A DNA stretch of 7,592 nucleotides from an uncultured Altererythrobacter sp. (GCA_946885545.1 CAMPGP010000098.1:1-7592); one strand, 5' to 3'. Positions 1 through 6,665 are shown, counted from the stretch's first letter. Made by a program: numbers and translations. The notes: generated by a model not told the origin, from the sequence alone.

Positions 1-509
1 ATCGCGACGGTCAGCAGGAACAGGCGGAGCGAAGCCGGTACGCGGCTGCCGAGGAGCCCGAGCACGCCCATCGCGAAGGCGATGTCCGTCGCCGCCGGGA
101 TCGCCCAGCCCCGCATGAGCTGCGGGGATTCGCCCTGCACGAAGAACATGAAAACCGCGGCGGGTACCGCCATGCCCGCAATCGCGGCGAGGATCGGGAG
201 CCGCCGCTGCTCGGCCGAACTGAGCTGACCCTCGATCCACTCGCGCTTCACTTCCAGCCCGACGACGAAGAAGAATATCGCCATCAGCCCGTCGTTTACC
301 CACAGGTGCAGCGTGTCGAGCTTGGGAATGGGGGTGAACGAAAGCTTCCCATGAAATAGCTGATCGTATTGCTGCGCGAGCGGCGAATTGGCGAGCAGCA
401 TTGCCGCCAGCGCAATGAGAATGAGCAACACGCCCGCCGAAGCGTCGCCGACGAAGAGCGCGCGGACGGGAGCGAAGAACGAACGGATTGGACGGGATGA
501 TGGGGTCAT
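1..509 (-). CDS. nhaA: Na+/H+ antiporter NhaA, N-terminal part (cut by window edge)
   Basis: This is an inner-membrane antiporter that exchanges internal Na+ (or Li+) for external protons, for pH and sodium homeostasis. Reading the minus strand from ATG 509-507 gives 169 codons open to the window edge. Family hallmarks seen: VNDGLMAIFFFVVGLEVKRE (71-90), and GWAIPAATDIAFAMGVLGLL (134-153) followed by GSRVP. Thr141-Asp142 should correspond to E. coli Thr132-Asp133 in the unwound part of helix IV. The frame stops about two residues before the expected IDD motif with the ion-binding Asp pair (E. coli 163/164), so that pair cannot be checked. The start is supported by GGAG at 518-521, 8 bases upstream of the ATG. 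It is divergent from the glycosyltransferase gene across 79 bases. The family call is firm; whether the gene is complete is unknown. Confidence 0.96.
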   Translation of the reverse strand, partial: MTPSSRPIRSFFAPVRALFVGDASAGVLLILIALAAMLLANSPLAQQYDQLFHGKLSFTPIPKLDTLHLWVNDGLMAIFFFVVGLEVKREWIEGQLSSAEQRRLPILAAIAGMAVPAAVFMFFVQGESPQLMRGWAIPAATDIAFAMGVLGLLGSRVPASLRLFLLTVA

Positions 510-588
510 TGCGTCCGCTCCATTTCGGATTTCTTTGCGCGTTGCAAGGCTTGCCGACCTTGGATAGGAGGATGGCGGGGGGAAGAGG
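510..588. promoter_or_regulatory. divergent intergenic region between nhaA and the glycosyltransferase gene
   Basis: These 79 bases must hold at least the nhaA promoter and probably that of the plus-strand genes. I see no convincing -35/-10 pair on either strand; TTGCAA at 542-547 followed by GGATAG at 563-568 (15-base spacer) is poor. Two small overlapping inverted repeats are present: GCAAG/CTTGC at 544-548 and 550-554, and CAAGG/CCTTG at 545-549 and 558-562. Their significance is unknown. A perfect AGGAGG lies at 566-571 but is 17 bases from the annotated ATG at 589, so the nearer GGAA at 581-584 is the more likely ribosome-binding site there. Confidence 0.35.
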
Positions 589-1995
589 ATGATTTCGGGG
601 GACTTTTCGTTGCTCGATTGGGTGCTGCTCGTCGAACGCGAGTTGCTGCTGTTCGCGGGCGTGTTCTTCCTCGTCGGCGCGATCGACGAATTCGCGGTCG
701 ATATCGCCTGGCTCTGGCTGCGGCTGACCGGGCGGGCGCCGACCCTGCGCTTCGATCCGCAGCGAGCAACGGCAACCGATGGGGCGGATGTCGGGGCCGC
801 GGCGATCTTCGTTCCGGCCTGGTGCGAACGCGCGGTAATCGGCGCAACGATCAGGCACATGCTGCACGTCTGGCGAGAGCAGGATATGCGCATCTACGTC
901 GGCTGCTATCGCAACGATCCGGAAACGGTGGAGGCAGTCGCCTCCGCGGCCGGCTGCGATCCGCGGGTCCGGCTGGTCGTCCATGATGACGATGGCCCGA
1001 CCACGAAGGCCGATTGCCTCAATCGTCTCTATTCCGCGCTCGAGGACGACGAGGCGCGATCGGGCCGTCGGGCCGCGGCGGTGGTGTTGCACGACGCGGA
1101 AGACATGGTCGATCCCGCCGCGCTCGCGCTGATCCGCTGCAGCCTTGGCCGCGCCGATCTCGTCCAGCTTCCCGTCCTGCCGTTGCCCCAGCCTCGGTCG
1201 CGCTGGGTCGGCAGCCATTACTGTGAAGAATTTGCAGAAGCCCACGGGAAAGCCCTCGTCGTGCGCGACGCTCTGGGGGCGGGCATCCCGTTGGCGGGTG
1301 TGGGTTGCGGCATCTCCCGCGATGCGCTGGGGCGCCTCGCCGCGATGCGAAGCGGAGGCGCGCCGTTTGCCGCCGATTGCCTCACCGAAGATTATGAATT
1401 GGGACTTGGGATCGCCGAGATGGGCGGCAGGACCCGCTTTCTGCGCCGCCGCGCGACCGACGGGCGTCTGATCGCGACGCGCGCCTATTTTCCCGACCGG
1501 CTCGGTCCGGCCGTGCGGCAGAAGACGCGCTGGATCTACGGTATCGCATTTCAGGGGTGGGACAGGCTGGGCTGGCACCGATCGCCGGCGGAAATCTGGA
1601 TGCGACTGCGCGACCGTCGCGGCCCGCTGACCGCCCTGATCCTCGCGACCGCATATCTGGTACTCATCGTGGGCGGTCTCGCCTGGGCGCTCGGGCTTGC
1701 GAACGCAGGCAGGGCGATCGACCTCTCGCCGGCACTCGTGCCGATCCTGGTCGCGAACCTGGCCAGCTTCGCATGGCGTTGCGCCTCGCGCTTCGCCTTC
1801 ACGGCGCGCGAATACGGCCCGATCGAAGGCGTGCGGGCGGTGCTGCGGATCCCCGTGGCGAACGTGATCGCGATCATGGCGGGTCGCAGAGCGCTGGTCG
1901 CCTACGTGCACAGTCTGCGCGGCCAGGCCTTCCGCTGGGACAAGACCGAACATTCCGCGCATCCGGCACTGGTCTTGCGCGAGGGGATCGCGTGA
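589..1995 (+). CDS. NfrB-like inner-membrane family 2 glycosyltransferase (468 aa)
   Basis: This is a processive-type GT2 enzyme expected to transfer sugars from a nucleotide-sugar donor at the inner membrane, probably building a surface polysaccharide. An N-terminal membrane segment (about 18-46) carries GAIDEFAVDIAW, close to the start of phage N4 adsorption protein B (NfrB). The GT-A domain follows: VPAWCE (75-80), GCYRND (105-110), TTKADCLN (138-145), acidic HDAED (168-172), LTEDYEL (265-271) and QKTRW (311-315), the equivalent of the QxxRW motif. Two or three further membrane segments follow (about 347-370, 379-404, perhaps 421-440), ending near WDKTEH (450-455). E. coli NfrB continues from about here into a c-di-GMP-binding MshEN domain (about 745 aa in all); this protein stops at 468 with no sign of a frameshift. 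The start is at ATG 589; an SD-like GGAA lies 4 bases upstream. The stop overlaps the next start (GTGA). The GT2 call is firm; the sugar and the Nfr pathway assignment are inferred. Confidence 0.9.
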   Translation: MISGDFSLLDWVLLVERELLLFAGVFFLVGAIDEFAVDIAWLWLRLTGRAPTLRFDPQRATATDGADVGAAAIFVPAWCERAVIGATIRHMLHVWREQDMRIYVGCYRNDPETVEAVASAAGCDPRVRLVVHDDDGPTTKADCLNRLYSALEDDEARSGRRAAAVVLHDAEDMVDPAALALIRCSLGRADLVQLPVLPLPQPRSRWVGSHYCEEFAEAHGKALVVRDALGAGIPLAGVGCGISRDALGRLAAMRSGGAPFAADCLTEDYELGLGIAEMGGRTRFLRRRATDGRLIATRAYFPDRLGPAVRQKTRWIYGIAFQGWDRLGWHRSPAEIWMRLRDRRGPLTALILATAYLVLIVGGLAWALGLANAGRAIDLSPALVPILVANLASFAWRCASRFAFTAREYGPIEGVRAVLRIPVANVIAIMAGRRALVAYVHSLRGQAFRWDKTEHSAHPALVLREGIA

Positions 1996-3125
1996 TCGAA
2001 CCGGCCGCTCGCCGACGCGGACAGCCGCTCGCAGTTCTGGCGGCGCTCTTGCTCGCATGGATCGGGGCGCGTGCGATTACCTGGGAATCCCCATTTCCAG
2101 ACCTCGCTTTGCCACTGGGCCAGAACGCGGTCTTCGCCGGGTATGCCAGCGAGCCTGCCCCTTCTTCCGCGAGGAGCATCCCAGAGATGCGGCACCCCAC
2201 CTGGCGCGAGGCGACTACCCCGGTTCCGCTCGAACTGGCGCCCGTTCCGCCGCCGGTCGTCGGGCCGAGCGCGATGCCGCCGATTCCGGGTTCGTTTCCA
2301 AGCGGACAGGCAATGGCGGGGCATCACATGCTGTGGCTCGCGGCGACCGCCGAACTTCCCGTCCCCTCCGAGATCGCGGCGCTGATGCGCGCCAACACGA
2401 CTGCACCAGTCACGAAGGCGACCCGCGCCGTGCCCTTCCCAGGGCCGCCGATGCGGTCGGCCCGTGCCGATCGCTGGTCGTTCGATTCGTGGCTCCTGCT
2501 GCGCTCCGGTCGCAACCGGCAGGTCGGCGGAGCCGCGCTGGCGCCCAGCTACGGTGCTAGCCAGGCGGGCGCGGTGGTTCGCTACCGGCTGGCGCCAGGG
2601 AGCGACATCGATCCGGCCGCGCACGTTCGCGCGACACGAGCTTTCGGGCGCGACGGGGAAGGCGAGATCGCGGCAGGCTTCTCGGCCCGGCCGCTGCGCG
2701 GGGTGCCGGTGGCGCTCTACTCGGAGCTGCGCCTCGCCCGTCCCGGATCGTCCGAGGCCGAACTGCGCCCCGCGGTGTTTGCCGTGACCGAATTGCCCGC
2801 CGCCGACCTCCCGTTGGGGATGCGTGGCGAGGCATATGTGCAGGCGGGCTACGTGGGCGGGCGGTTCGCCACCGCCTTCGTCGATGGACAGGCGCGGATC
2901 GATCGCGCGGTCGCGAATTTCGACCTCGCGGCCGTGAGGGCGGGCGCGGGGGCCTGGGGCGGCGCGCAAAAGGGGGCCGCGCGGCTCGATCTCGGGCCCA
3001 CCGCGACTCTTGACCTCGAGGTCGGCGGCGCTCCCGCGCGTATTGCGGTGGATTACCGTGTGCGCGTCGCGGGCGAAGCAGCACCCGGTGCCGGCGTGGC
3101 GATGACGCTTTCGACCGGATTTTGA
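1992..3125 (+). CDS. secreted protein with probable outer-membrane barrel end, NfrA C-terminus-like (377 aa)
   Basis: This is a probable outer-membrane partner of the glycosyltransferase just upstream. The GTG start at 1992 overlaps that gene's stop (GTGA) and has AGGGG at 1982-1986, 5 bases upstream. The frame is open further upstream, but that part lies under the glycosyltransferase. Starting here gives a clean signal peptide: Arg-rich residues 7-9, hydrophobic 12-24, likely cleavage near ARA (26-28). A Pro/Ala-rich segment follows (about 77-104, with PVPPPVV). From about 160 onward come alternating amphipathic strands rich in Gly, Ala, Arg and Tyr, including SYGASQAGAVVRYRLAP (186-202), EAYVQAGYVGG (280-290) and GAWGGAQKGAARLDLGP (320-336). 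The protein ends in Phe377, as many outer-membrane barrels do. The late part resembles the NfrA C-terminal domain. E. coli NfrA is about 990 aa with TPR-type repeats, which are not evident here. It could instead be an unrelated porin-like barrel. The gene and its export are well supported; the family assignment is moderate. Confidence 0.72.
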   Translation: MIEPAARRRGQPLAVLAALLLAWIGARAITWESPFPDLALPLGQNAVFAGYASEPAPSSARSIPEMRHPTWREATTPVPLELAPVPPPVVGPSAMPPIPGSFPSGQAMAGHHMLWLAATAELPVPSEIAALMRANTTAPVTKATRAVPFPGPPMRSARADRWSFDSWLLLRSGRNRQVGGAALAPSYGASQAGAVVRYRLAPGSDIDPAAHVRATRAFGRDGEGEIAAGFSARPLRGVPVALYSELRLARPGSSEAELRPAVFAVTELPAADLPLGMRGEAYVQAGYVGGRFATAFVDGQARIDRAVANFDLAAVRAGAGAWGGAQKGAARLDLGPTATLDLEVGGAPARIAVDYRVRVAGEAAPGAGVAMTLSTGF

Positions 3126-3126
3126 A

Positions 3127-3169
3127 CCGCCTGCTTTCAACCGCCGCTGCGCTCGGTTAGGGCAGGCGG
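3127..3169 (+). promoter_or_regulatory. nested hairpin covering the ribosome-binding region of the TSUP gene
   Basis: The 44-base gap between the two gene pairs is almost entirely one inverted repeat. The outer arms are CCGCCTGC (3127-3134) and GCAGGCGG (3162-3169), 8 perfect base pairs. Inside them, AACCG (3139-3143) pairs with CGGTT (3154-3158) around a 10-base loop. The best Shine-Dalgarno match, AGGG at 3159-3162, lies in the inner bulge and the first base of the right arm. The right arm ends directly at ATG 3170. There is no T-run, so this is not a standard intrinsic terminator. It could limit translation of the permease or protect the mRNA end between the pairs. The pairing is seen in the sequence; the function is inferred. 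Confidence 0.5.
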
Positions 3170-4084
3170 ATGGACGTCTACCTCCCCATTGCCAATCTTT
3201 CGGTCAACGGGCTGGTGATCGTCGCGCTGGGGGTGCTGACCGGAATTCTGTCCGGCCTGTTCGGCGTGGGCGGCGGCTTCCTCACCACGCCGCTGCTGAT
3301 CTTCTACGGCGTGCCGCCGACCGTCGCCGCAGCGTCGGCTTCGACCCAGGTTACCGGCGCGAGCGTGACCGGCGTGCTCGCCCACGGCAGGCGCGGCGGC
3401 GTGGATTATCGCATGGGCGCGGTGACGATCGGCGGGGGCGTGATCGGCGCGGGCATCGGGGCGCTGCTGTTCCGGTTCTTCCAGTCGATCGGGCAGATCG
3501 ATACGGTCATCAACATCCTCTACGTCGTCATGCTGGGTACGATCGGTTCGCTCATGGCGCGCGAGGCATGGCAGGCGGTGCGTCCCTCCGAACGCAGCGA
3601 GAAGAAGCAGGCGATGAAGCGTCGCCATCACCGGCTGGTGGCGGTGCTGCCGCTGCGCTGGCGATTCTACGGTTCGGGGCTCTACATCTCGCCGATTGCG
3701 CCCGCGCTGCTTGGGGTGGCGGTGGGGGCGCTCACGATGCTCATGGGCGTCGGCGGCGGTTTCATCCTCGTGCCCGCGATGCTCTACATTCTCGGGATGA
3801 GCGCCAACGTCGTGGTCGGTACCTCGCTGTTCAACATCCTGTTCGTCACTATGGTGACCACGATGATGCACGCGCTGACGACGCATGCCGTCGATATCGT
3901 GCTGGTCGCGCTGTTGCTGATCGGTTCGGTGACGGGCGCCCAGATCGGCACGCAGGTCGCGCAAAAGTTCAAGCCCGAGTATCTGCGCCTGGCGCTCGCG
4001 GCGATCGTGCTCCTGATCGCGATCCGAATGTTCTTCGGCCTGTTCGTGCGTCCGGACGAGATATATACCGTGGTGCCGCTGTGA
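3170..4084 (+). CDS. TauE/SafE (TSUP) family membrane permease (304 aa)
   Basis: This is an inner-membrane transporter of the TSUP family, whose studied members move sulfite, sulfonates, thiosulfate or small organosulfur/organic anions. It shows the two-fold internal repeat typical of the family: GLFGVGGGFLTTPLLIFYG (29-47) in the first half and MGVGGGFILVPAMLYILGM (192-210) in the second. Hydrophobic helices lie at about 11-30, 83-102, 112-130, 175-207, 212-232, 241-263 and 272-292. A charged cytoplasmic-type linker (about 131-165, with ERSEKKQAMKRRHH) separates the halves. The length is normal to slightly long for TSUP. An in-frame TAG at 3158-3160 rules out a longer start. AGGG at 3159-3162 is the SD, 7 bases from the ATG, within a hairpin. 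The stop overlaps the next gene's start (GTGA). The family is certain; the substrate cannot be told from sequence. Confidence 0.93.
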   Translation: MDVYLPIANLSVNGLVIVALGVLTGILSGLFGVGGGFLTTPLLIFYGVPPTVAAASASTQVTGASVTGVLAHGRRGGVDYRMGAVTIGGGVIGAGIGALLFRFFQSIGQIDTVINILYVVMLGTIGSLMAREAWQAVRPSERSEKKQAMKRRHHRLVAVLPLRWRFYGSGLYISPIAPALLGVAVGALTMLMGVGGGFILVPAMLYILGMSANVVVGTSLFNILFVTMVTTMMHALTTHAVDIVLVALLLIGSVTGAQIGTQVAQKFKPEYLRLALAAIVLLIAIRMFFGLFVRPDEIYTVVPL

Positions 4085-4833
4085 GGTGGCTGTTCCTCCT
4101 CGCGGCGCTGCTCATGCTCTCGGGTCAGCGCGATCCGATCCTCGTACCCGAGGTGTCGCAGGACGATATCCAGGTGCGGCAAGGCTTTACGGGTACCGAG
4201 CTGCTGCTCTTCGGGGCAATCCTCGACCCTTCCGGCTCACGGGCCGGGCGCGATTACGATATCGTGGTCGTGCTCAAGGGGCCGACCGAGCCGATCGCGG
4301 TGCGCGAGAAGGCGCGCGTGGGCGGCATCTGGGTCAACGCGGAAAACACCGCGTTCCAGTCCGCGCCGGCGTTCTTCGCGGTCGCATCCTCGCGGCCGAT
4401 CGCGGACATCGTCGACGAGAGGACCGCGGCGATATACGAACTCGGGCTAGACTACCTCCAGCTTTCACCCAGCGGAACGATCGATCCCGAGGAGCAGGCG
4501 CGCTTCAACGCCGGTCTGGTCGACCTGAGGAGCCGCCAGGGCCTCTACAAGCAGCTGACCGGGGGCGTGCAGATCAGCGAGCAGGTGCTCTATCAGGCGC
4601 GGATCTCGCTGCCTTCGAACGTGCAGACCGGCATCTATACCGCCGAGACGTTCGCCATCACGCGCGGAAGGGTGATCGCTTCGGCGATCGCGGAGGTCGA
4701 AGTGCGCAAGGTCGGTTTCGAACGCTTCGTCGAGGTGTTCGCGGAGCGTCAGTCGCTGTTCTACGGCCTGATCGCGGTATTCCTGTCGGTCGGCACGGGC
4801 TGGGTCGCGGGCCGTCTCTTCGCGCTGATCTAG
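4081..4833 (+). CDS. TIGR02186 / Alph_Pro_TM family membrane-anchored periplasmic protein (250 aa)
   Basis: This is a protein of unknown function from a family described only in Alphaproteobacteria, usually once per genome. The GTG start at 4081 overlaps the permease stop. No good SD is present (only GGTG at 4072-4075), so translation probably depends on coupling to the permease. Residues 1-15 are a short signal-peptide-like hydrophobic stretch. The body (about 25-215) is rich in beta strands. Conserved-looking stretches are GFTGTELLLFGAI (35-47), DIVVVLKGP (60-68), RVGGIWVN (79-86) and FFAVASSRPI (98-107). A single membrane helix at about 227-248 ends the protein, leaving a very short cytoplasmic tail. 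This suggests a periplasmic domain tethered beside the permease. Its dependence on the permease gene points to an accessory or regulatory subunit, which is an inference. The family match rests on length, topology and motif recall. Confidence 0.86.
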   Translation: MRWLFLLAALLMLSGQRDPILVPEVSQDDIQVRQGFTGTELLLFGAILDPSGSRAGRDYDIVVVLKGPTEPIAVREKARVGGIWVNAENTAFQSAPAFFAVASSRPIADIVDERTAAIYELGLDYLQLSPSGTIDPEEQARFNAGLVDLRSRQGLYKQLTGGVQISEQVLYQARISLPSNVQTGIYTAETFAITRGRVIASAIAEVEVRKVGFERFVEVFAERQSLFYGLIAVFLSVGTGWVAGRLFALI

Positions 4834-4850
4834 GTTGGCTGGCAGCGCCG

Positions 4851-4880
4851 TTGACCCGATCTTAACCTCGTCCGCGCTAC
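4851..4880 (+). promoter_or_regulatory. candidate sigma-70-type promoter for the HerA-like ATPase gene
   Basis: TTGACC at 4851-4856 is a good alphaproteobacterial -35 element. CGCTAC at 4875-4880, after an 18-base spacer, is a tolerable -10. The pair sits in the 86-base gap (4834-4919) before the ATPase, giving an untranslated leader of roughly 30 bases. AAGGGA at 4902-4907 is the likely ribosome-binding site, at a rather long 12 bases from ATG 4920. I see no intrinsic terminator for the upstream TIGR02186 gene in this gap. The -10 is weak, so the call is tentative. Confidence 0.4.
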
Positions 4881-4919
4881 GCCCGCACGCTGGGGCAATC
4901 GAAGGGACGTGCTAATTTC

Positions 4920-6665
4920 ATGACCGATATCGGCAACGGGAACTTCGATCGGCGCCAGTCGCTCGACCCCGCCGCGGCTCCGCACGAGGACTTCCCGCAG
5001 GCGGCTGCGCGGCATCGCGCCGTGCGCCCCGCCGATGTTGCCGTCGCGCCGGACAAGGCCGACAACGCCAGTCGGGCAATCGGCGTGGTCGTCGAGGTTG
5101 CCGGATCGGGCTCGCAGATCACTCTGGACATTCAGCGCCTCAACGAGTGCATGGCGGACGAGGACCCCTCGGTCGCGCTCGCCGGACAGGTCGGCAGCCA
5201 GATCAAGATCCGCGTCGGCAATTCCTGGCTCCTCGCCAGTGTCCGCAACCAGCGGCAGGAACGGCGACAGGGCGGCGGGATTCTCGCCGACATCGACTTC
5301 CTCGGCGAAGGGACCGAAGAGAAGCTCACCGGGCGCATCCACGGTTTCCGGCGCGGCGTGACCCGCTACCCGGTGCCCGGCGCCAAGATCTATCCCGCGA
5401 CGACCTCGGACCTGCGCCACATCTACGCCAGCGACGGCCGCGCGAGCATCCCGATCGGCACCGTCTATCCCACGCGCGACATCCGCGCCGGGCTCTATAT
5501 CGACGCAATGCTGGGCAAGCACTTCGCACTCCTCGGCTCGACCGGCACCGGCAAGTCGACCAGCGCGGCGCTGATCCTGCACCGCATCTGCGACGCGGCG
5601 CCCGAAGGCCATATCGTGATGGTCGACCCGCACGGCGAATACGCCTCGGCGTTCCGGCAGACCGGGCTGATCCTCGACGTCTCGAACCTCCAGCTGCCCT
5701 ACTGGCTGATGAACTTCGAGGAACACTGCGAAGTACTGCTGACCTCGAACGGCAACGAGCGGCAGGTGGACATGGACATCCTCGCCAAGTGCCTGCTTCG
5801 CTCGCGCGCCAAGAACCGCCTGGCCGAGACGATGGGCAAGATCACGGTCGATTCTCCGATCCCCTATCTCCTCTCGGACCTGTCGAACGAAATCCAGAAC
5901 GAGATGGGCAAGCTCGACAAGGCGACAAACACCGCGCCGTTCATGCGGATCAAGACCAAGCTCGACGAGCTCAAGGCCGATCCGCGCTACCAGTTCATGT
6001 TCTCGGGCATGCTGGTGGGCGACACGATGGCCGAGTTCATTGCCAAGGTCTTCCGCATGCCAGGCGAGGGCAAGCCGATTTCGATCATCGACGTTTCCGG
6101 CGTGCCTTCCGACATCACCAGCACGGTGGTCGCGGTGCTCAGCCGACTGGTTTTCGACTTTGCGATCTGGGGCCGCGAGGAAAAGACGCGGCCGATCCTG
6201 CTCGTATGCGAGGAAGCCCACCGCTACGTGCCCAACGAGGCGAACGCCGATGGGTCTTCGGTCGGCAACATCCTCAGCCGCATCGCCAAAGAGGGGCGCA
6301 AGTACGGGATCAGTCTCGGCCTCATCACCCAGCGTCCGAGCGACCTTGCCGAAGGCGTCTTGTCGCAGTGCGGCACGATCATCTCGATGCGCCTCAACAA
6401 CGAACGCGACCAGGCTTTCGTGAAGGCCGCCATGCCCGAAGGCGCGCGCGGGTTCCTCGATTCGATTCCCGCGCTGCGCAACCGCGAATGCATCATCTGC
6501 GGCGAAGGCGTCGCGATCCCGATCCGCGTCAGCTTCGACAACCTCGAAGAGGCCAAGCGCCCCGCTTCCGAAGACCCGAGCTTCGTTGCCCTGTGGAACG
6601 AAGGCGGGGGCGAGGAAGAGGCGGTTCAGCGCGTCGTCCGCCGCTGGCGTTCGCAGGGGCGCTGA
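4920..6665 (+). CDS. HerA-like hexameric ATPase (HAS-barrel + DUF87), 581 aa
   Basis: This is a cytoplasmic, ring-forming P-loop ATPase of the HerA/FtsK group, expected to move along or pump DNA. Residues 1-50 are polar and Ala/Pro-rich and look disordered. A HAS-type beta barrel starts near AIGVVVEVAGSGSQITLD (53-70) and runs to about 180. The ATPase core has Walker A GSTGTGKST (206-214), DPHGEY (236-241) and Walker B ILLVCEEAH (427-434) with the catalytic-type Glu pair 431-432. It also has RIAKEGRKYG (454-463), a possible arginine-finger region, and the sensor-like LITQRPSD (468-475). An insertion of mostly helical character lies between (about 282-360). Archaeal HerA works with the nuclease NurA in end resection; bacterial relatives occur with Sir2 or DUF4297 proteins in phage defence. 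No nuclease or defence partner is visible within the window, so the role here is open. The start at ATG 4920 precedes the barrel; the spacing to the SD is long but no better in-frame start is seen upstream. Confidence 0.9.
   Translation: MTDIGNGNFDRRQSLDPAAAPHEDFPQAAARHRAVRPADVAVAPDKADNASRAIGVVVEVAGSGSQITLDIQRLNECMADEDPSVALAGQVGSQIKIRVGNSWLLASVRNQRQERRQGGGILADIDFLGEGTEEKLTGRIHGFRRGVTRYPVPGAKIYPATTSDLRHIYASDGRASIPIGTVYPTRDIRAGLYIDAMLGKHFALLGSTGTGKSTSAALILHRICDAAPEGHIVMVDPHGEYASAFRQTGLILDVSNLQLPYWLMNFEEHCEVLLTSNGNERQVDMDILAKCLLRSRAKNRLAETMGKITVDSPIPYLLSDLSNEIQNEMGKLDKATNTAPFMRIKTKLDELKADPRYQFMFSGMLVGDTMAEFIAKVFRMPGEGKPISIIDVSGVPSDITSTVVAVLSRLVFDFAIWGREEKTRPILLVCEEAHRYVPNEANADGSSVGNILSRIAKEGRKYGISLGLITQRPSDLAEGVLSQCGTIISMRLNNERDQAFVKAAMPEGARGFLDSIPALRNRECIICGEGVAIPIRVSFDNLEEAKRPASEDPSFVALWNEGGGEEEAVQRVVRRWRSQGR

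Noticed and set aside
572..592. six-codon leader frame (MAGGRG) ending in an ATGA overlap with the glycosyltransferase start
   Set aside because: The AGGAGG touches its ATG with no spacing, so initiation there is unlikely, and such tiny frames are common by chance.
1557..1991. upstream extension of the barrel protein frame to an earlier ATG
   Set aside because: It would lie inside the glycosyltransferase gene and bury the signal peptide in the middle of the protein. GTG 1992 has an SD and places the signal peptide at the N-terminus.
1902..3140. 412-codon minus-strand open frame opposite the barrel protein gene
   Set aside because: It lies wholly over well-supported plus-strand genes. Its product is rich in Arg, His and Gly with no domain or membrane pattern, as expected for a shadow frame in high-GC DNA.
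3137..3964. 275-codon minus-strand open frame opposite the TSUP gene
   Set aside because: The product is extremely rich in His, Asp, Arg and Gln, as expected from the complement of a hydrophobic membrane-protein gene. It is not a credible protein.
4061..4068. AT-rich ATATATAC near the end of the permease gene as an internal -10 element
   Set aside because: It encodes part of the Glu-Ile-Tyr-Thr tail of the permease, and no -35 element lies at a proper distance.
4834..4870. possible terminator after the TIGR02186 gene (AGGTT 4832-4836 with AACCT 4864-4868)
   Set aside because: Only 5 bp with a 27-base loop and no T-run; not a credible intrinsic terminator.
4909..4923. four-codon GTG frame ending in an ATGA overlap with the HerA-like start
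   Set aside because: It is too short to judge, its SD is only 1 base from the GTG, and nothing in its sequence suggests an attenuator.
4830..6221. 463-codon minus-strand open frame opposite the HerA-like gene
   Set aside because: The sense frame has clear Walker motifs and a HAS barrel. The antisense product is Asp/His/Arg/Val-rich low-complexity sequence typical of the complement of GC-rich coding DNA.
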